In this document: positions 17,559 to 26,732 of the stretch, piece after piece
Layout of the letters: each line of letters opens with the position of its first letter
Position numbering within the stretch: the stretch's first letter is position 1
Assembly: GCF_009806575.1 (NCBI RefSeq)
Contig: NZ_CP047095.1
Span: 1,282,001 to 1,346,000, forward strand
Source of the DNA: Rossellomorea marisflavi
Lineage (GTDB): Bacteria > Bacillota > Bacilli > Bacillales > Bacillaceae_B
DNA length: 64,000 nucleotides
Direction: 5' to 3'
The notes under the pieces: model-generated
Database searches by the model: none
What the model was told of the DNA's origin: nothing
The model's input: only the letters and a program-made list of their open reading frames with translations
Made by a program: the position numbers and the translations under genes

Positions 17559-17782
17559 CTTGTATAGTAAGGTATCTTACTTCCTTCATCATTTTGGGCA
17601 TACCAATTGCATTATTTAATGCACAATACATATCGTCCAATTAAAATAGAATGTCTAAATCAAATCATTTGGGCAGACCTGTTGCTATCTTTATAAACTT
17701 CCAGATTTGGTTCGTTACCAAAAGTCTAAACCTTACAGATGCTACAATATAATAAAAGCAATGGAAAAGGGAGGGAGATTTT

Positions 17783-18550
17783 TTGAAGATATTAGTAACG
17801 GGCTCAACAGGGCAACTTGGTTCAGCGGTCCTTCATCAACTTAAAGATCGTGAGTGTAGTGTCATCATGACTTCAAGACGAAAACCTTTATGTAGTGGGG
17901 ATTTTGACTGGATCTATAGTGATATGCTCTCAGGTCAAGGATTAGAAGAGGCCTCAAAAGATGTAGATGTGGTCATTCACACAGCAACCAGCCCAATGAA
18001 AAAAACCAAAGAAATCGAAGTAGCAGGTCTCTCAAACTTTTTAAGTAAACTCACACACATAAAACACTTTATTTATCCATCGATTGTCGGTATTGAAGAT
18101 ATACCATTTAAATATTACAAGTATAAATACGAAGCAGAAGAATTGCTAAAACAAAGTTCTATCCCTTATACAATTGTTCGTGCAACTCAGTTCCATAGCT
18201 TTGTTGATTCTTTGTTTTTATCAAAAACATTATTAAAAGGGTATTTTATTCCGGGTAACATTAAGTTTCAAACTGTTGATGTAGGTGAATTTGCAAATCA
18301 TTTAATTAATCTAACGGATAAAGGACCTCAAGGGAAAACGGCTGAATTTGCAGGACCAAAAATAATGACACTAAGAGAAATGGCAGATTTGAAAATAGGA
18401 ATAAACAATAAACCGAGTAGAATTTATAACTTCTCCTTACCAGGAGGACTTTACAAAGCTTTATTAGATGGTAAAAACACGAATCCAATGCAGAATATGG
18501 GAACAGTTACATTTGAGGATTATTTAAGAAAAAAGGTGACTGAAAGGTAG
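17783..18550 (+). CDS. NmrA-like atypical SDR, NAD(P)-binding protein
   Basis: 255 residues with N-terminal Rossmann motif VTGSTGQLGSAVLHQL, followed by a conserved RATQFHSFVDSLF segment and C-terminal helices like NmrA/SDR-a5 proteins. These bind NAD(P) and act as redox sensors or reductases; the substrate cannot be told. Start is TTG 17783 with AAGGGAGGG 6 nt upstream. The gene and its flanks (about 17560-18620) are clearly richer in A+T, with A/T-ending codons, than the neighbours on both sides, which suggests recent transfer. It sits alone between two terminators. Confidence 0.82.
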   Translation: MKILVTGSTGQLGSAVLHQLKDRECSVIMTSRRKPLCSGDFDWIYSDMLSGQGLEEASKDVDVVIHTATSPMKKTKEIEVAGLSNFLSKLTHIKHFIYPSIVGIEDIPFKYYKYKYEAEELLKQSSIPYTIVRATQFHSFVDSLFLSKTLLKGYFIPGNIKFQTVDVGEFANHLINLTDKGPQGKTAEFAGPKIMTLREMADLKIGINNKPSRIYNFSLPGGLYKALLDGKNTNPMQNMGTVTFEDYLRKKVTER

Positions 18551-18625
18551 GAGAGAATGAAAATATTCAGGGACTTTTTTGTGCGAAAATACGTAAACTA
18601 GGGGTTGCTTTACTTTAAGTATAAC

Positions 18626-18664
18626 AAGGAAAACTCGCCACATTTGGGCGAGTTTTCCTTTATT
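18626..18664. terminator. Bidirectional terminator
   Basis: AAGGAAAACTCGCC / GGCGAGTTTTCCTT, a 14-bp perfect stem with a 7-nt loop. It separates the NmrA-like gene from the convergent DUF1648 gene. Confidence 0.85.
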
Positions 18665-18794
18665 TATATTGCCCTCTTGGACGTCAGCAGGACTGCCATT
18701 CCTGTGTGGTTTTTTATCAAAGTCCCTCACAACGTAACCCTTCACAGGGAGCGGACGGGGCTTTTTTTTTGCTTGGGACCCTATCGCTGCTTTT

Positions 18795-19898
18795 CTACAG
18801 CAGGGTGACCAATAAAATGGCGACGATCGGTGCAAGGATGAGGAGATAGCCGGCAGGTCTGGCGAAGTTCACCGTCCAGCCGACACCGAATCGTTTTTCC
18901 ACCAAGAAGGAAGGGTCCTCGCGGTTGAAGTAAAAGATGCCGCCGATCCAGTGTGAATCATCGTCTTCATTGACGGTGTCCCCACCCTCATCGATGATGG
19001 TGGTACGGTCCAGATCCGAATCCGCTTTCCCAACTTTCACGGCCATCAAGACAGCCCCCAGGAAGACGAGCACAGAGAAGGCCAGTGGTGCAAAGAGCAT
19101 GAGGGATCCGCTCAATAGATCTTCGTAAGCCGTTTTGATATGGAGAAAACTGAATAGCATGGCCGTGGCCATGGAAATGAAGAACAAGAACCAGCTGGAG
19201 TACTTTCTCAGTCTGAACTGGCGGACTTTGGATGCGGGAATGTTGCCGGCGCTCAGTTTGATGCCTGAGTTCCGTGTCAGTTCGTGGATGGCAAGGAACA
19301 TGGCGCTCATGAGCAGTAATACAAAGGGCATGGTAAGAACGCTTATCCTGGTCTTGGCTGTGAATGCATCCGGCTCTCCGTTGGGTCCCCAATGTGTCGG
19401 TAGTTGATCAGGGAAGAGCTGATAATTCATCATGGTGAAGACAATGAGACCGGCCCCGATCACGATCGGGAACAGGAAGAAGTACCATGGGAGCATTTCA
19501 TCCTTGGACCTTGAGGTAAGCTCGGACACGCGCACCTGTCTTCGTCCTTTGAACCATTGGCTTTCACGTTTGTAACGGACCACCCGCATGTGGAAGTAGG
19601 CATAGAGGGCCATGGAGATGAAGATGATGATGAATGGAAGCAGGATGCCTGAAGCGATGAGCCGGTCCTCCGGTAGGTCCATTGTGCCTGTAATGATAAA
19701 GAACAAGGCAATGCCGGCGACGGATAGAATGGCAGTGACCGCCGCATAGATCTTTTTGAAGCGGAGCAAGTGAGCATCACGTATGTGCTCAACAGGAACC
19801 GTGACTCCGAATACGACAGTGCGTTTCACGATGAATGGCAGCATCACTTGTAAAAGGAGCATGATGCCGATAATACCTATCAATAAAATGGATTGCAT
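18795..19898 (-). CDS. DUF1648/DUF5808 membrane protein
   Basis: 367 residues with about eight membrane helices. The segment FPDQLPTHWGPNGEPDAFTAK is the DUF1648 signature, as in SdpI-type immunity proteins, and DDSHWIGGIFYFNREDPS near the C-terminus matches the DUF5808 motif. Start at 19898 lies 2 nt after the stop of a GntR regulator, so the two form an operon. In Bacillus such GntR plus DUF1648 pairs occur near cell-envelope stress or bacteriocin immunity functions; that role is inference. Confidence 0.8.
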   Translation of the reverse strand: MQSILLIGIIGIMLLLQVMLPFIVKRTVVFGVTVPVEHIRDAHLLRFKKIYAAVTAILSVAGIALFFIITGTMDLPEDRLIASGILLPFIIIFISMALYAYFHMRVVRYKRESQWFKGRRQVRVSELTSRSKDEMLPWYFFLFPIVIGAGLIVFTMMNYQLFPDQLPTHWGPNGEPDAFTAKTRISVLTMPFVLLLMSAMFLAIHELTRNSGIKLSAGNIPASKVRQFRLRKYSSWFLFFISMATAMLFSFLHIKTAYEDLLSGSLMLFAPLAFSVLVFLGAVLMAVKVGKADSDLDRTTIIDEGGDTVNEDDDSHWIGGIFYFNREDPSFLVEKRFGVGWTVNFARPAGYLLILAPIVAILLVTLL

Positions 19899-19900
19899 GG

Positions 19901-20278
19901 TTATTCCCCCTTGATACTTAATTGAATGGATCTGATCATATCCTGCACCTGTTCATCCGTCATTCCGGTGGCCAGTGCTTCCGCAAGTAGCGGTCGGACG
20001 GCGGAGGCGATCAAGTCGATCCGTTCCTTTGTCGGTTCGTCTGGCTTGAGGATGATGGCACCGGACTTGGGCACGATCTGAATGAATCCTTTGTCCTCTA
20101 ATTCATGGTAGCTTTTATTGACAGTGTGCATATTGACACCCAGGTCAGCAGCAAACGACCGGACCGATGGCAGCGCATCCCCGGGTTTCAAGTCACCCCT
20201 CACGATGCCCTCAAGAATACCGTTCCGTACCTGGGCATAGATCGGAATGATAGAGTGTGGTTCAATATGGATCAGCAA
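19901..20278 (-). CDS. GntR-family regulator (YtrA subfamily)
   Basis: 125 residues: a winged helix (IPIYAQVRNGILEGIVRG, LPSVRSFAADLGVNMHTV) with only a short C-terminal dimerisation tail, typical of YtrA/YhcF regulators. Start TTG 20278 follows AGGAGGTGATC, an excellent ribosome site. It precedes the DUF1648 gene by 2 nt. Two copies of TGTTATA-N7-TATAACA stand just upstream, so the operon is almost certainly autorepressed. The ligand is unknown. Confidence 0.9.
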   Translation of the reverse strand: MLIHIEPHSIIPIYAQVRNGILEGIVRGDLKPGDALPSVRSFAADLGVNMHTVNKSYHELEDKGFIQIVPKSGAIILKPDEPTKERIDLIASAVRPLLAEALATGMTDEQVQDMIRSIQLSIKGE

Positions 20279-20294
20279 AAGATCACCTCCTGTT

Positions 20295-20340
20295 TGTTAT
20301 ATGTTTATTATAACAGATTTGTTCTATTATATGTATAACA
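20295..20340. promoter_or_regulatory. Twin GntR operators
   Basis: TGTTATA-N7-TATAACA at 20295-20315 (perfect arms) and TGTTCTA-N7-TATAACA at 20320-20340 (one mismatch) have the same 21-bp geometry and start 25 bp apart, directly upstream of the GntR gene. Confidence 0.75.
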
Positions 20341-20381
20341 AAATATAAATAGGCTCGTCCTATTTTATCCAAGGCAGCCAT

Positions 20382-21005
20382 TCATCGTCTGCCGCGAACC
20401 TTTTTATAATAGAAAATCATGATCATGATAAGAACAACAGTGACCATGCCGGTCTCAATCCAGGACATGGACAGGACCCCTAGGGGGATAAGTGACAGGC
20501 AGAAAAAATAAAGGAAGTTGCCCGTGATGGTCCCGGTGATCAAATGCCTGAATGAGATCCCGCTTATGCCAGCCGTTATATTGACGAGGCTTGTGGGAAT
20601 CATCGGGATGATCCGTCCTTGGAATACATACGTGAACCCTCGTTCCTTCAGATAGGGTGAAGGAGGGAAGCGGGAAGACAAGCTGCGAAGGAACAGCTGT
20701 CTGACTGAAATAAACACAATTCCGGCTCCGATGATGCTCGAAATCCAGCTCCACAGGAATCCTTGCCAAAAACCGAAAAGCGTTACATTTAACGAAATCA
20801 CGAGAATGAGAGGGATGACTGTAAACGAGTTCTGGATAATCATGACGAGCAGGGTAAGTCCGTAAAGACTGAATCCGTGAGACTCCTTCAAGGAAGAAAG
20901 GGAGGATTCATCCCCCGACAGGATCAGACCGATGGTATCCTTCTGGAGAAAGGTGAGAGTAGCCAACATGGTAAGGAAGAAAAGAATAAAAACGTTTCTG
21001 CTCAT
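20382..21005 (-). CDS. TVP38/TMEM64 (SNARE-associated/DedA-like) membrane protein
   Basis: 207 residues with about six membrane helices. The central segment FGFWQGFLWSWISSIIGAG and FVFQGR-like RIIPMIPTSLVNITAGISG are the typical TVP38/TMEM64 motifs with two re-entrant regions. These proteins are linked to lipid scrambling or membrane homeostasis; the exact role in Bacillus is not settled. It appears monocistronic and is divergent from the large repeat protein. Confidence 0.87.
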   Translation of the reverse strand: MSRNVFILFFLTMLATLTFLQKDTIGLILSGDESSLSSLKESHGFSLYGLTLLVMIIQNSFTVIPLILVISLNVTLFGFWQGFLWSWISSIIGAGIVFISVRQLFLRSLSSRFPPSPYLKERGFTYVFQGRIIPMIPTSLVNITAGISGISFRHLITGTITGNFLYFFCLSLIPLGVLSMSWIETGMVTVVLIMIMIFYYKKVRGRR

Positions 21006-21087
21006 ACTGGATGCACCGCTTTTTGATGTATCCTATGTCGCGTCTGTAGGAGCGGTGAGGGCGGGCAGATGTCATGAACTCGGGAGA

Positions 21088-21114
21088 ACAGCCTACTGAT
21101 TTTTGCATATGATG
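21088..21114 (+). promoter_or_regulatory. Possible sigma-K-type promoter
   Basis: AC (21088-21089), 16-nt spacer, CATATGATG (21106-21114) resembles the late mother-cell consensus AC-N16-CATA-N3-TA with one mismatch at the end. It lies 32 nt before the start of the repeat protein. Confidence 0.35.
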
Positions 21115-21145
21115 CATGAAAGTGTATTGAAAAGGACTGATTGAG

Positions 21146-24100
21146 ATGTTGAAAAAAGGGAGAGAAACATCATCATTGCCCTGCAAAATCATCCCGCCTC
21201 CAAAAGGCTGTGAAGGGTTGTTTCCGAATCCGGGTAATGAGTGCAAGGAGCCGATCATTCAGCTTGATCGGATCGGCTCCATCAGTTGTGATGGGGTTAT
21301 CAGTGGAAGAGTCCTTTGTGACTTTAGGCCTGTTGCAGGTGTGGCAGTAACATTATCTGCAACTCCTCCAATAGTGAACTTTGCCGATTCCACCCCAATC
21401 ACGGATGAAACCGGGCGTTTTTCAACGGTCGTATCGGTTCCGCGGGGAACACCGATCACATCGGGTGTTGTGGTGACTGCCGCTGCCGTGGTAGCAGGTC
21501 AGAGTGTAAGTGACAGCATCAGTGTGACGGTTGACTGCATCGTATGTACCAATCCAATCCTGACCTTGAATCCGATTGAAGGACCTGTCGGCTGCGAGGG
21601 AGCACCTCTAAGCGGGAGACTTATCTGTGACGGAAACGCCATTGCAAGAGCACCCATCACTTTCACCATCACATCCCAGTCAAAGCGGGTCGTCGTAAAC
21701 CCGAACCCTGCCATCACCCAAAATGACGGTACTTATTCAGCCACGGTCGTTCCGTTCATTGGAATCAATGAAACGATCACGATTGTGGCATCGACGAGGA
21801 TCGGCGGAATCGAAGTGGTATCCGAAGCACGTCAACTCACCGTGCGCTGTGTGAAGTGTGTCAATCCGGTCATTTTCATTAAAAAAGTATCCACGATCAA
21901 CTGTGATGGAGTCATTTCAGGCACAGTGCTTTGTGACGGCGTCCCCATCCCAAATGTTCCGGTAACCCTCTCAGGGCCACCCTTCCTTCAGTTTGAACCG
22001 GAGGTCCCTATAACGGATGTGAACGGCGTGTTCACTTCCAGAGTGACCGTTTCAAGCGGGACGCCATTCCAGGAAGCAGAAATAACGGCATCAGCGGTGG
22101 TGAGCGGCATCGAGGTCTCCACCAGCCGTATTATTACGGCAGGATGTCTCTTCTGCCGTAATCCGGAGCTTACCCTTAATACTCCGAAAAAGGTCATAGT
22201 CTGTGAAGGAGCGGAGCTTACCGGTAAGCTGACCTGCGGCGGTATTCCGTTCCCTGGGGCAAGTATAGCCTTCATCTTGACGCCGCAAGAAGGGGTCACA
22301 ATCGTACCGGATCCGGCCATCACCGGGGAGGATGGATCCTATCGTGCAAGAATCGTACCGGAGCTTGGGACAGTGGGCACGTTCACCATCGAGGCGAGGA
22401 CCGTGATTGCAGGTGTGCTGATTTCCTCCGAAGTCAAAACGATCCGAGTCGATTGCGAGTGCAAAAATCCGGTCATCAGCATTGATGACCCCGGCAAGAT
22501 CAATTGTGAATCCCCGATTACGGGTCGCTTGACCTGTGAAGGATTCCCGCTCGCCGGTGTCGAGGTCACATTCTCGAGTCCTCTCCTTGCATTCAATCCC
22601 AACCCAGTTGTCACGGATGAAAATGGCGAATTCAGTACGACGGCAACCGTCCCATTCGGTACAGAACCTCAGGAAACGACCCTTACCGCTTCAGGAGGCG
22701 GAGCAACTGAGACCATAACGGTCAAGGTATTCTGTAAAAAGTGCCTGAATCCATTACTGACCCTGAAAGCACCGAAGTTCATCGGCTGTGACGGCGGGAA
22801 AGTCACGGGCAGGTTGACATGCGACGGAGTTCCGCTCAAGGGGAATCTCGTCACGTTCACCACCTCACCGGCAGGGTCGATTGCAGTGTCGCCGAACCCC
22901 GTCACCACGGACGAGGACGGAAGATTCACGGCTGTCTTGACCACCACGCTCGGTGTAGAGGAAGTCGTGACGATCCAGGCTTCTTCCATTGTCAGCGGAA
23001 CAGTGGTAGTTTCAGAGAATGAGAAGATCAAAGTGAAATGTGTGTGCAAACACCCTGAAATCATTCTCGAAGATCCGTGTAAGATCAACTGCGAAGGTGA
23101 AATCAGGGGGAAGGTGAAATGTGAGGGGCTGCCCCTCGCCGGTGTCGAGGTGATGCTTTCCAGTCCAATCCTGGACTTCAATCCGAATCCTGTGCTGACC
23201 GATGAGACTGGATCATTTTCTGCCGAAGTGACAGTCCCTTCCAATACACCGCTCACGGAGACCACCATTACGGCAAGGGTGACAGTGAATGGCAAGACCA
23301 TAACCGAAACCATCAAGGTGAAAGTGATTTGCTTGAAGTGTCGCAATCCGAAGCTTACATTAAATACTCCGAAATACATCGGGTGTCCTGCAGAGCGGAT
23401 TTCAGGCCGTCTGACCTGTGATGGGGTGCCGGTAAGGGATGCGGCCATCACCTTTGTCGTTACCTCGGATACCCCGGGAGCCGTCACCGTGGATCCGAAT
23501 CCGGCATTTACGAATGATATGGGCGAATACACGGCAAGCATCCGTGCAGGTGCCGGCGTCACGGAGGTCATCACCATCAGGGCAGAAGCCGTCGTTTCAA
23601 GAGAAGGGGTGTCTTCTGAATCCCAACAGATCAAGGTGGATTGTCAGTGCGAGGATCCAAGGCTGGAACTTGAATGTGTAAAGAAAATTCGCTGCCGTGC
23701 CGAAATAAAGGGAAGATTCCTTTGTAAAGGTGAGCCACTTGCAGGGGTGAAGGTAACGTTGACCAGTCCGCTTCTCGATTTTGAACCTGCCGAAGTGTAC
23801 ACGAATCAGGATGGCTATTACAGGACGTCTGCCGTTGTACCTGGGGAAAGGCCGTACGAACTCACCACCTACACGGCAAGGGTCGAAATCGGGTCTCGGA
23901 TGATTTCCCAAACGTGCAAAACCGTTGTGGGCTGTGAGCGATGCAAAAATCCCCGTTTGACTCTCTGCACCCCGTTGTTCGTAGGCTGTGAGGGGGAAGA
24001 AATCACTGGTGAGGTCCTCTGTGATCATCGCCCGGTCGAAGGCGTAAATGTCTATTTTAAAGTCGTATCATCCCATGGTGAGGAATATATCCTTCCAAAT

Positions 24101-24274
24101 CCGGCAGTTACGAAGGCGGATGGTACCTATACTGCCCGGATCGTGCCTGCAAAAGGAAAGGTGGATATCATCACCATCACCGCAACAGCGGAAGTAGGGG
24201 ATGAACAGTTGAAAAAAGGTCCGTTCCTGGTCGTCGTGAAATGCCCGTGCCCTCCGCACGAAGGCAAAGAATAA
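21146..24274 (+). CDS. Large Cys-rich protein of ten Ig-like repeats
   Basis: 1042 residues, not recognised as a named protein. After a 32-residue start (KIIPPPKGCEG) come ten repeats of about 100 residues in five A-B pairs. Each begins with CxC or CxxC (for example CVKCVNP, CECKNP), has a C(D/E)G...G.L.C(D/E)G core, then a TDE-G-F/Y strand and a final I.V.C strand, like bacterial Ig/carboxypeptidase-regulatory beta-sandwiches. Most repeats carry four Cys. It ends CPCPPHEGKE. There is no signal peptide, membrane helix, LPXTG or SLH domain, so secretion is not expected; a spore coat/exosporium or other cross-linked structure is plausible. AAAAGGA precedes the ATG. Monocistronic. Confidence 0.85.
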   Translation: MLKKGRETSSLPCKIIPPPKGCEGLFPNPGNECKEPIIQLDRIGSISCDGVISGRVLCDFRPVAGVAVTLSATPPIVNFADSTPITDETGRFSTVVSVPRGTPITSGVVVTAAAVVAGQSVSDSISVTVDCIVCTNPILTLNPIEGPVGCEGAPLSGRLICDGNAIARAPITFTITSQSKRVVVNPNPAITQNDGTYSATVVPFIGINETITIVASTRIGGIEVVSEARQLTVRCVKCVNPVIFIKKVSTINCDGVISGTVLCDGVPIPNVPVTLSGPPFLQFEPEVPITDVNGVFTSRVTVSSGTPFQEAEITASAVVSGIEVSTSRIITAGCLFCRNPELTLNTPKKVIVCEGAELTGKLTCGGIPFPGASIAFILTPQEGVTIVPDPAITGEDGSYRARIVPELGTVGTFTIEARTVIAGVLISSEVKTIRVDCECKNPVISIDDPGKINCESPITGRLTCEGFPLAGVEVTFSSPLLAFNPNPVVTDENGEFSTTATVPFGTEPQETTLTASGGGATETITVKVFCKKCLNPLLTLKAPKFIGCDGGKVTGRLTCDGVPLKGNLVTFTTSPAGSIAVSPNPVTTDEDGRFTAVLTTTLGVEEVVTIQASSIVSGTVVVSENEKIKVKCVCKHPEIILEDPCKINCEGEIRGKVKCEGLPLAGVEVMLSSPILDFNPNPVLTDETGSFSAEVTVPSNTPLTETTITARVTVNGKTITETIKVKVICLKCRNPKLTLNTPKYIGCPAERISGRLTCDGVPVRDAAITFVVTSDTPGAVTVDPNPAFTNDMGEYTASIRAGAGVTEVITIRAEAVVSREGVSSESQQIKVDCQCEDPRLELECVKKIRCRAEIKGRFLCKGEPLAGVKVTLTSPLLDFEPAEVYTNQDGYYRTSAVVPGERPYELTTYTARVEIGSRMISQTCKTVVGCERCKNPRLTLCTPLFVGCEGEEITGEVLCDHRPVEGVNVYFKVVSSHGEEYILPNPAVTKADGTYTARIVPAKGKVDIITITATAEVGDEQLKKGPFLVVVKCPCPPHEGKE

Positions 24275-24281
24275 GAAGGTG

Positions 24282-24306
24282 AAGCCGTCATCCGTGACGG
24301 CTTTTC
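24282..24306 (+). terminator. Terminator of the repeat-protein gene
   Basis: AAGCCGTCA / TGACGGCTT with a 4-nt loop, followed by TTTT-type sequence, 8 nt after the stop. Confidence 0.75.
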
Positions 24307-24403
24307 ACTGGAACGGTGCAGGACAGGCTATTACATAAAAAAATGAAGATACAATGAACTTTTCACGCAACCAAATACTCTTACAGGAAAGAGAGGTGGA
24401 GAA

Positions 24404-26176
24404 ATGAATCTCAGAAGCGCAGTGAAGAAGGCGAAAAAAGGCAGCAAAGACGCGCTCCTTCAACTAATCATGGAAGAAAAGGAAAACTATTATCGATTGG
24501 CCTATGTATACGTCGGAAACGAACATGATGCCATGGATGCCATGGAAGATATGATCGTCACCGTTTATGAAAAAATTGAACAGCTCAACGATCCAGATGC
24601 TTTTTACAGCTGGAGCAAAACGATTCTTGTGAATGGCTGTAAAACCATGCTCCGGAAACAAAATCGCCTCGTGTTGAAAGAGGAGTGGGCAGACGAGGGG
24701 GAATCCTCAAATCCACTGGAACACAGCGACCGCGAGATGGAGATCAAGGAAATGCTTCTTCAGTTGAATGAGCACCAGGCAGAGGCCATCAGACTGAAAT
24801 ATATACTGGATCTTGATTATTCAACCGCCGCTATGGTGATGGGCGTGTCGGTGGGGACAGCAAAATCCAGGGTGTTCCAGGGGTTAAAGAAATTAAGGGA
24901 AACGTTTGGGGGACAGCAAATGAATGAAGTGGATAAAAAACTAAGAAATGAAGCAGAAAAAATGAAGAGTATCCAGCCGCCACAAGACCTCGAAGCGCGC
25001 CTTCGCACAGCCCTCAGCCATAGGCCGCAAAAGAAAAGGAACGGATGGAAGGCCGCAGTGGCCGCAGCTGCAGTCCTTATGATCCTCGGTTCGTTTCAAT
25101 ATCCAGCCCTTGCCTACTACGGAAAGAAAATCGTGGGTGCAGAGGACGTCATGAATGGTACGCTCCATGATTTGAACGAGGCAGGGATGGGCCAGGTCAT
25201 CGACCGGACCTATGCTCTTGGAGAGGATGAAAAGATCACGATCGATGGTGTCATTGTCGATGAGAACCAATTCATCCTGTATTACACTTTGCATAATGCC
25301 AACGGAGTGGAAGAAGGGGATACATGGGAGCCGGGTGACCTGACCGGCTTCTTGACAAGAGAATATATGATCAGTGCAAAGACGGTCGTCAGTGAAGACC
25401 GGACAGAACTTAAGGGTGAAATCCGATATGATCCACCGAATGCCTTTGCCAAAGAGCTTACCCTTCATCTTGACCACTACAAAAACGATGAATGGGTGAA
25501 AGGAAAAAAACTTACCTTCAACTACCGGCCGGATCAAGCACTGCAAACCAAATTCAAGCAGGGGATCAATAAGACTGTGACATTTGATAATGGCTCCATC
25601 ACGTTCAAGAGTATTACGGCAAGCCCCACCATCACGGTCATCAAAGGGAAGATGAAGCTGGATGAAGATATCAACGATCCACTTCACGATATTGAGCTTG
25701 TCGCAGACGGTAAAGTCCTTGAGTGGCAGGGGTCCGGCAGCTCATCCAACTGGGGTCTTTCCAATGATATTGAACTTGAATTCGATGCTCTCCCACACAA
25801 CCTGAACAAACTTGAACTGGTAGTGAACGCATTTCCTGTAAAGGAGAAAATGGACATCTCCGTACCTCTCTCGGCATCTGAAACGTTTAAAGTGAATGAT
25901 CAGAACGTAATGGTGAAGAAAAGCGGGGTAAAAGATGGGCAGGCTTTCGTAACAATCGAGAGCGAGGATGGGCTGCGCCTTGACGGAGTGAGCATCAAGA
26001 CCGAAAGCGGGACTGTCAAGCTCGACCACACAACCGGTGACGAGTATACGAAAAGGGACGGAGAGGCTATCCATGAGCGCACCCTCCTCTTCGATACAAA
26101 GGATGAACCTCAATCACTCATCGTGAAAGGAATTTCGTACATGAAAACATATGATAAACATATCGATATCCAGTAG
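24404..26176 (+). CDS. ECF sigma factor fused to a DUF4179 anti-sigma-like domain
   Basis: 590 residues. Residues 1-170 are an ECF sigma factor: sigma-2 (LAYVYVGNEHDAMDAMEDMI) and sigma-4 (LKYILDLDYSTAAMVMGVSV, GTAKSRVFQGLKKLRE). From Met173 on it reads as a complete DUF4179-type anti-sigma factor: cytoplasmic helix, one membrane helix (AAVAAAAVLMILGSF), extracellular DUF4179 and C-terminal domains. These are usually two genes overlapping at ATGA. Here GGA CAG CAA ATG AAT reads straight through; removing one A would restore a TGA stop overlapping ATG. Internal initiation at ATG 24920 (GGGGGA upstream) is also possible. Start ATG has AAAGAGAGG upstream. Confidence 0.85.
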   Translation: MNLRSAVKKAKKGSKDALLQLIMEEKENYYRLAYVYVGNEHDAMDAMEDMIVTVYEKIEQLNDPDAFYSWSKTILVNGCKTMLRKQNRLVLKEEWADEGESSNPLEHSDREMEIKEMLLQLNEHQAEAIRLKYILDLDYSTAAMVMGVSVGTAKSRVFQGLKKLRETFGGQQMNEVDKKLRNEAEKMKSIQPPQDLEARLRTALSHRPQKKRNGWKAAVAAAAVLMILGSFQYPALAYYGKKIVGAEDVMNGTLHDLNEAGMGQVIDRTYALGEDEKITIDGVIVDENQFILYYTLHNANGVEEGDTWEPGDLTGFLTREYMISAKTVVSEDRTELKGEIRYDPPNAFAKELTLHLDHYKNDEWVKGKKLTFNYRPDQALQTKFKQGINKTVTFDNGSITFKSITASPTITVIKGKMKLDEDINDPLHDIELVADGKVLEWQGSGSSSNWGLSNDIELEFDALPHNLNKLELVVNAFPVKEKMDISVPLSASETFKVNDQNVMVKKSGVKDGQAFVTIESEDGLRLDGVSIKTESGTVKLDHTTGDEYTKRDGEAIHERTLLFDTKDEPQSLIVKGISYMKTYDKHIDIQ

Positions 26177-26190
26177 ATGCAACGAATCTG

Positions 26191-26231
26191 AAAAAAGCCA
26201 AGAATCCCATGAACGGATTCTTGGCTTTCCT
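26191..26231. terminator. Bidirectional terminator
   Basis: AAAGCCAAGAATCC / GGATTCTTGGCTTT with a 7-nt loop between the convergent sigma/anti-sigma and DUF606 genes. Confidence 0.85.
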
Positions 26232-26258
26232 TCGTTACGTTTCTAAGACTGATGCCCT

Positions 26259-26720
26259 TTATGCAGACTGTTCCTGGCCTTTCTTATTCCCTACATAAAT
26301 AAACCGTAAAGCAAGGAGCATAAGGACGATGGCAAGGATTCGTTTCCAGTCCAGGTGGATTTCAATCCCGCCGAACCATCCGAAATGGTCGATGATCATC
26401 CCCATGGTCAACTGTCCGATGACAGTGGATACGTTTGTGGCGATAACCCCGATCTTCGGAACGGCAAGAACTGTAAGGAACAGGTACCCTACACCGAACC
26501 AGACGGCAGCCAGCTGCCATTTAGGAACATCGAATATAGCGAAAATATTTCCATCTCCAAAGAACAGGATGATGAGGAATAAAATCATTGCACCCGTAGC
26601 AAACGTCATGAACGCTGTCTCATAGGTACCGGTTTTTCGACTGAGTGCCCCGTTCACGGAGGACTGTGCGCTTAGTGTGAAGCCGCCGAGCATGGCGGCG
26701 ATCAGGATGAATGCAGACAT
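26259..26720 (-). CDS. DUF606 (YdcZ) small membrane transporter, subunit 1
   Basis: 153 residues, five membrane helices, a half-length DMT-superfamily protein of the DUF606/YdcZ family. N-terminal LGGFTLSAQSSVNGALSRKTG and ...VIGQLTMGMIIDHFGWFGG are typical. DUF606 proteins often occur in pairs, and a second copy lies 12 nt upstream, so the two probably form a heterodimer. Substrate unknown. Confidence 0.88.
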   Translation of the reverse strand: MSAFILIAAMLGGFTLSAQSSVNGALSRKTGTYETAFMTFATGAMILFLIILFFGDGNIFAIFDVPKWQLAAVWFGVGYLFLTVLAVPKIGVIATNVSTVIGQLTMGMIIDHFGWFGGIEIHLDWKRILAIVLMLLALRFIYVGNKKGQEQSA

Positions 26721-26732
26721 GTTTGGACCTCC

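Noticed and set aside
22669..23634. 321-residue minus-strand frame opposite the repeat protein
   Set aside because: Caused by the repeated codon pattern of the real gene on the plus strand; Ser/Thr/Val-rich with no recognisable fold or ribosome site.
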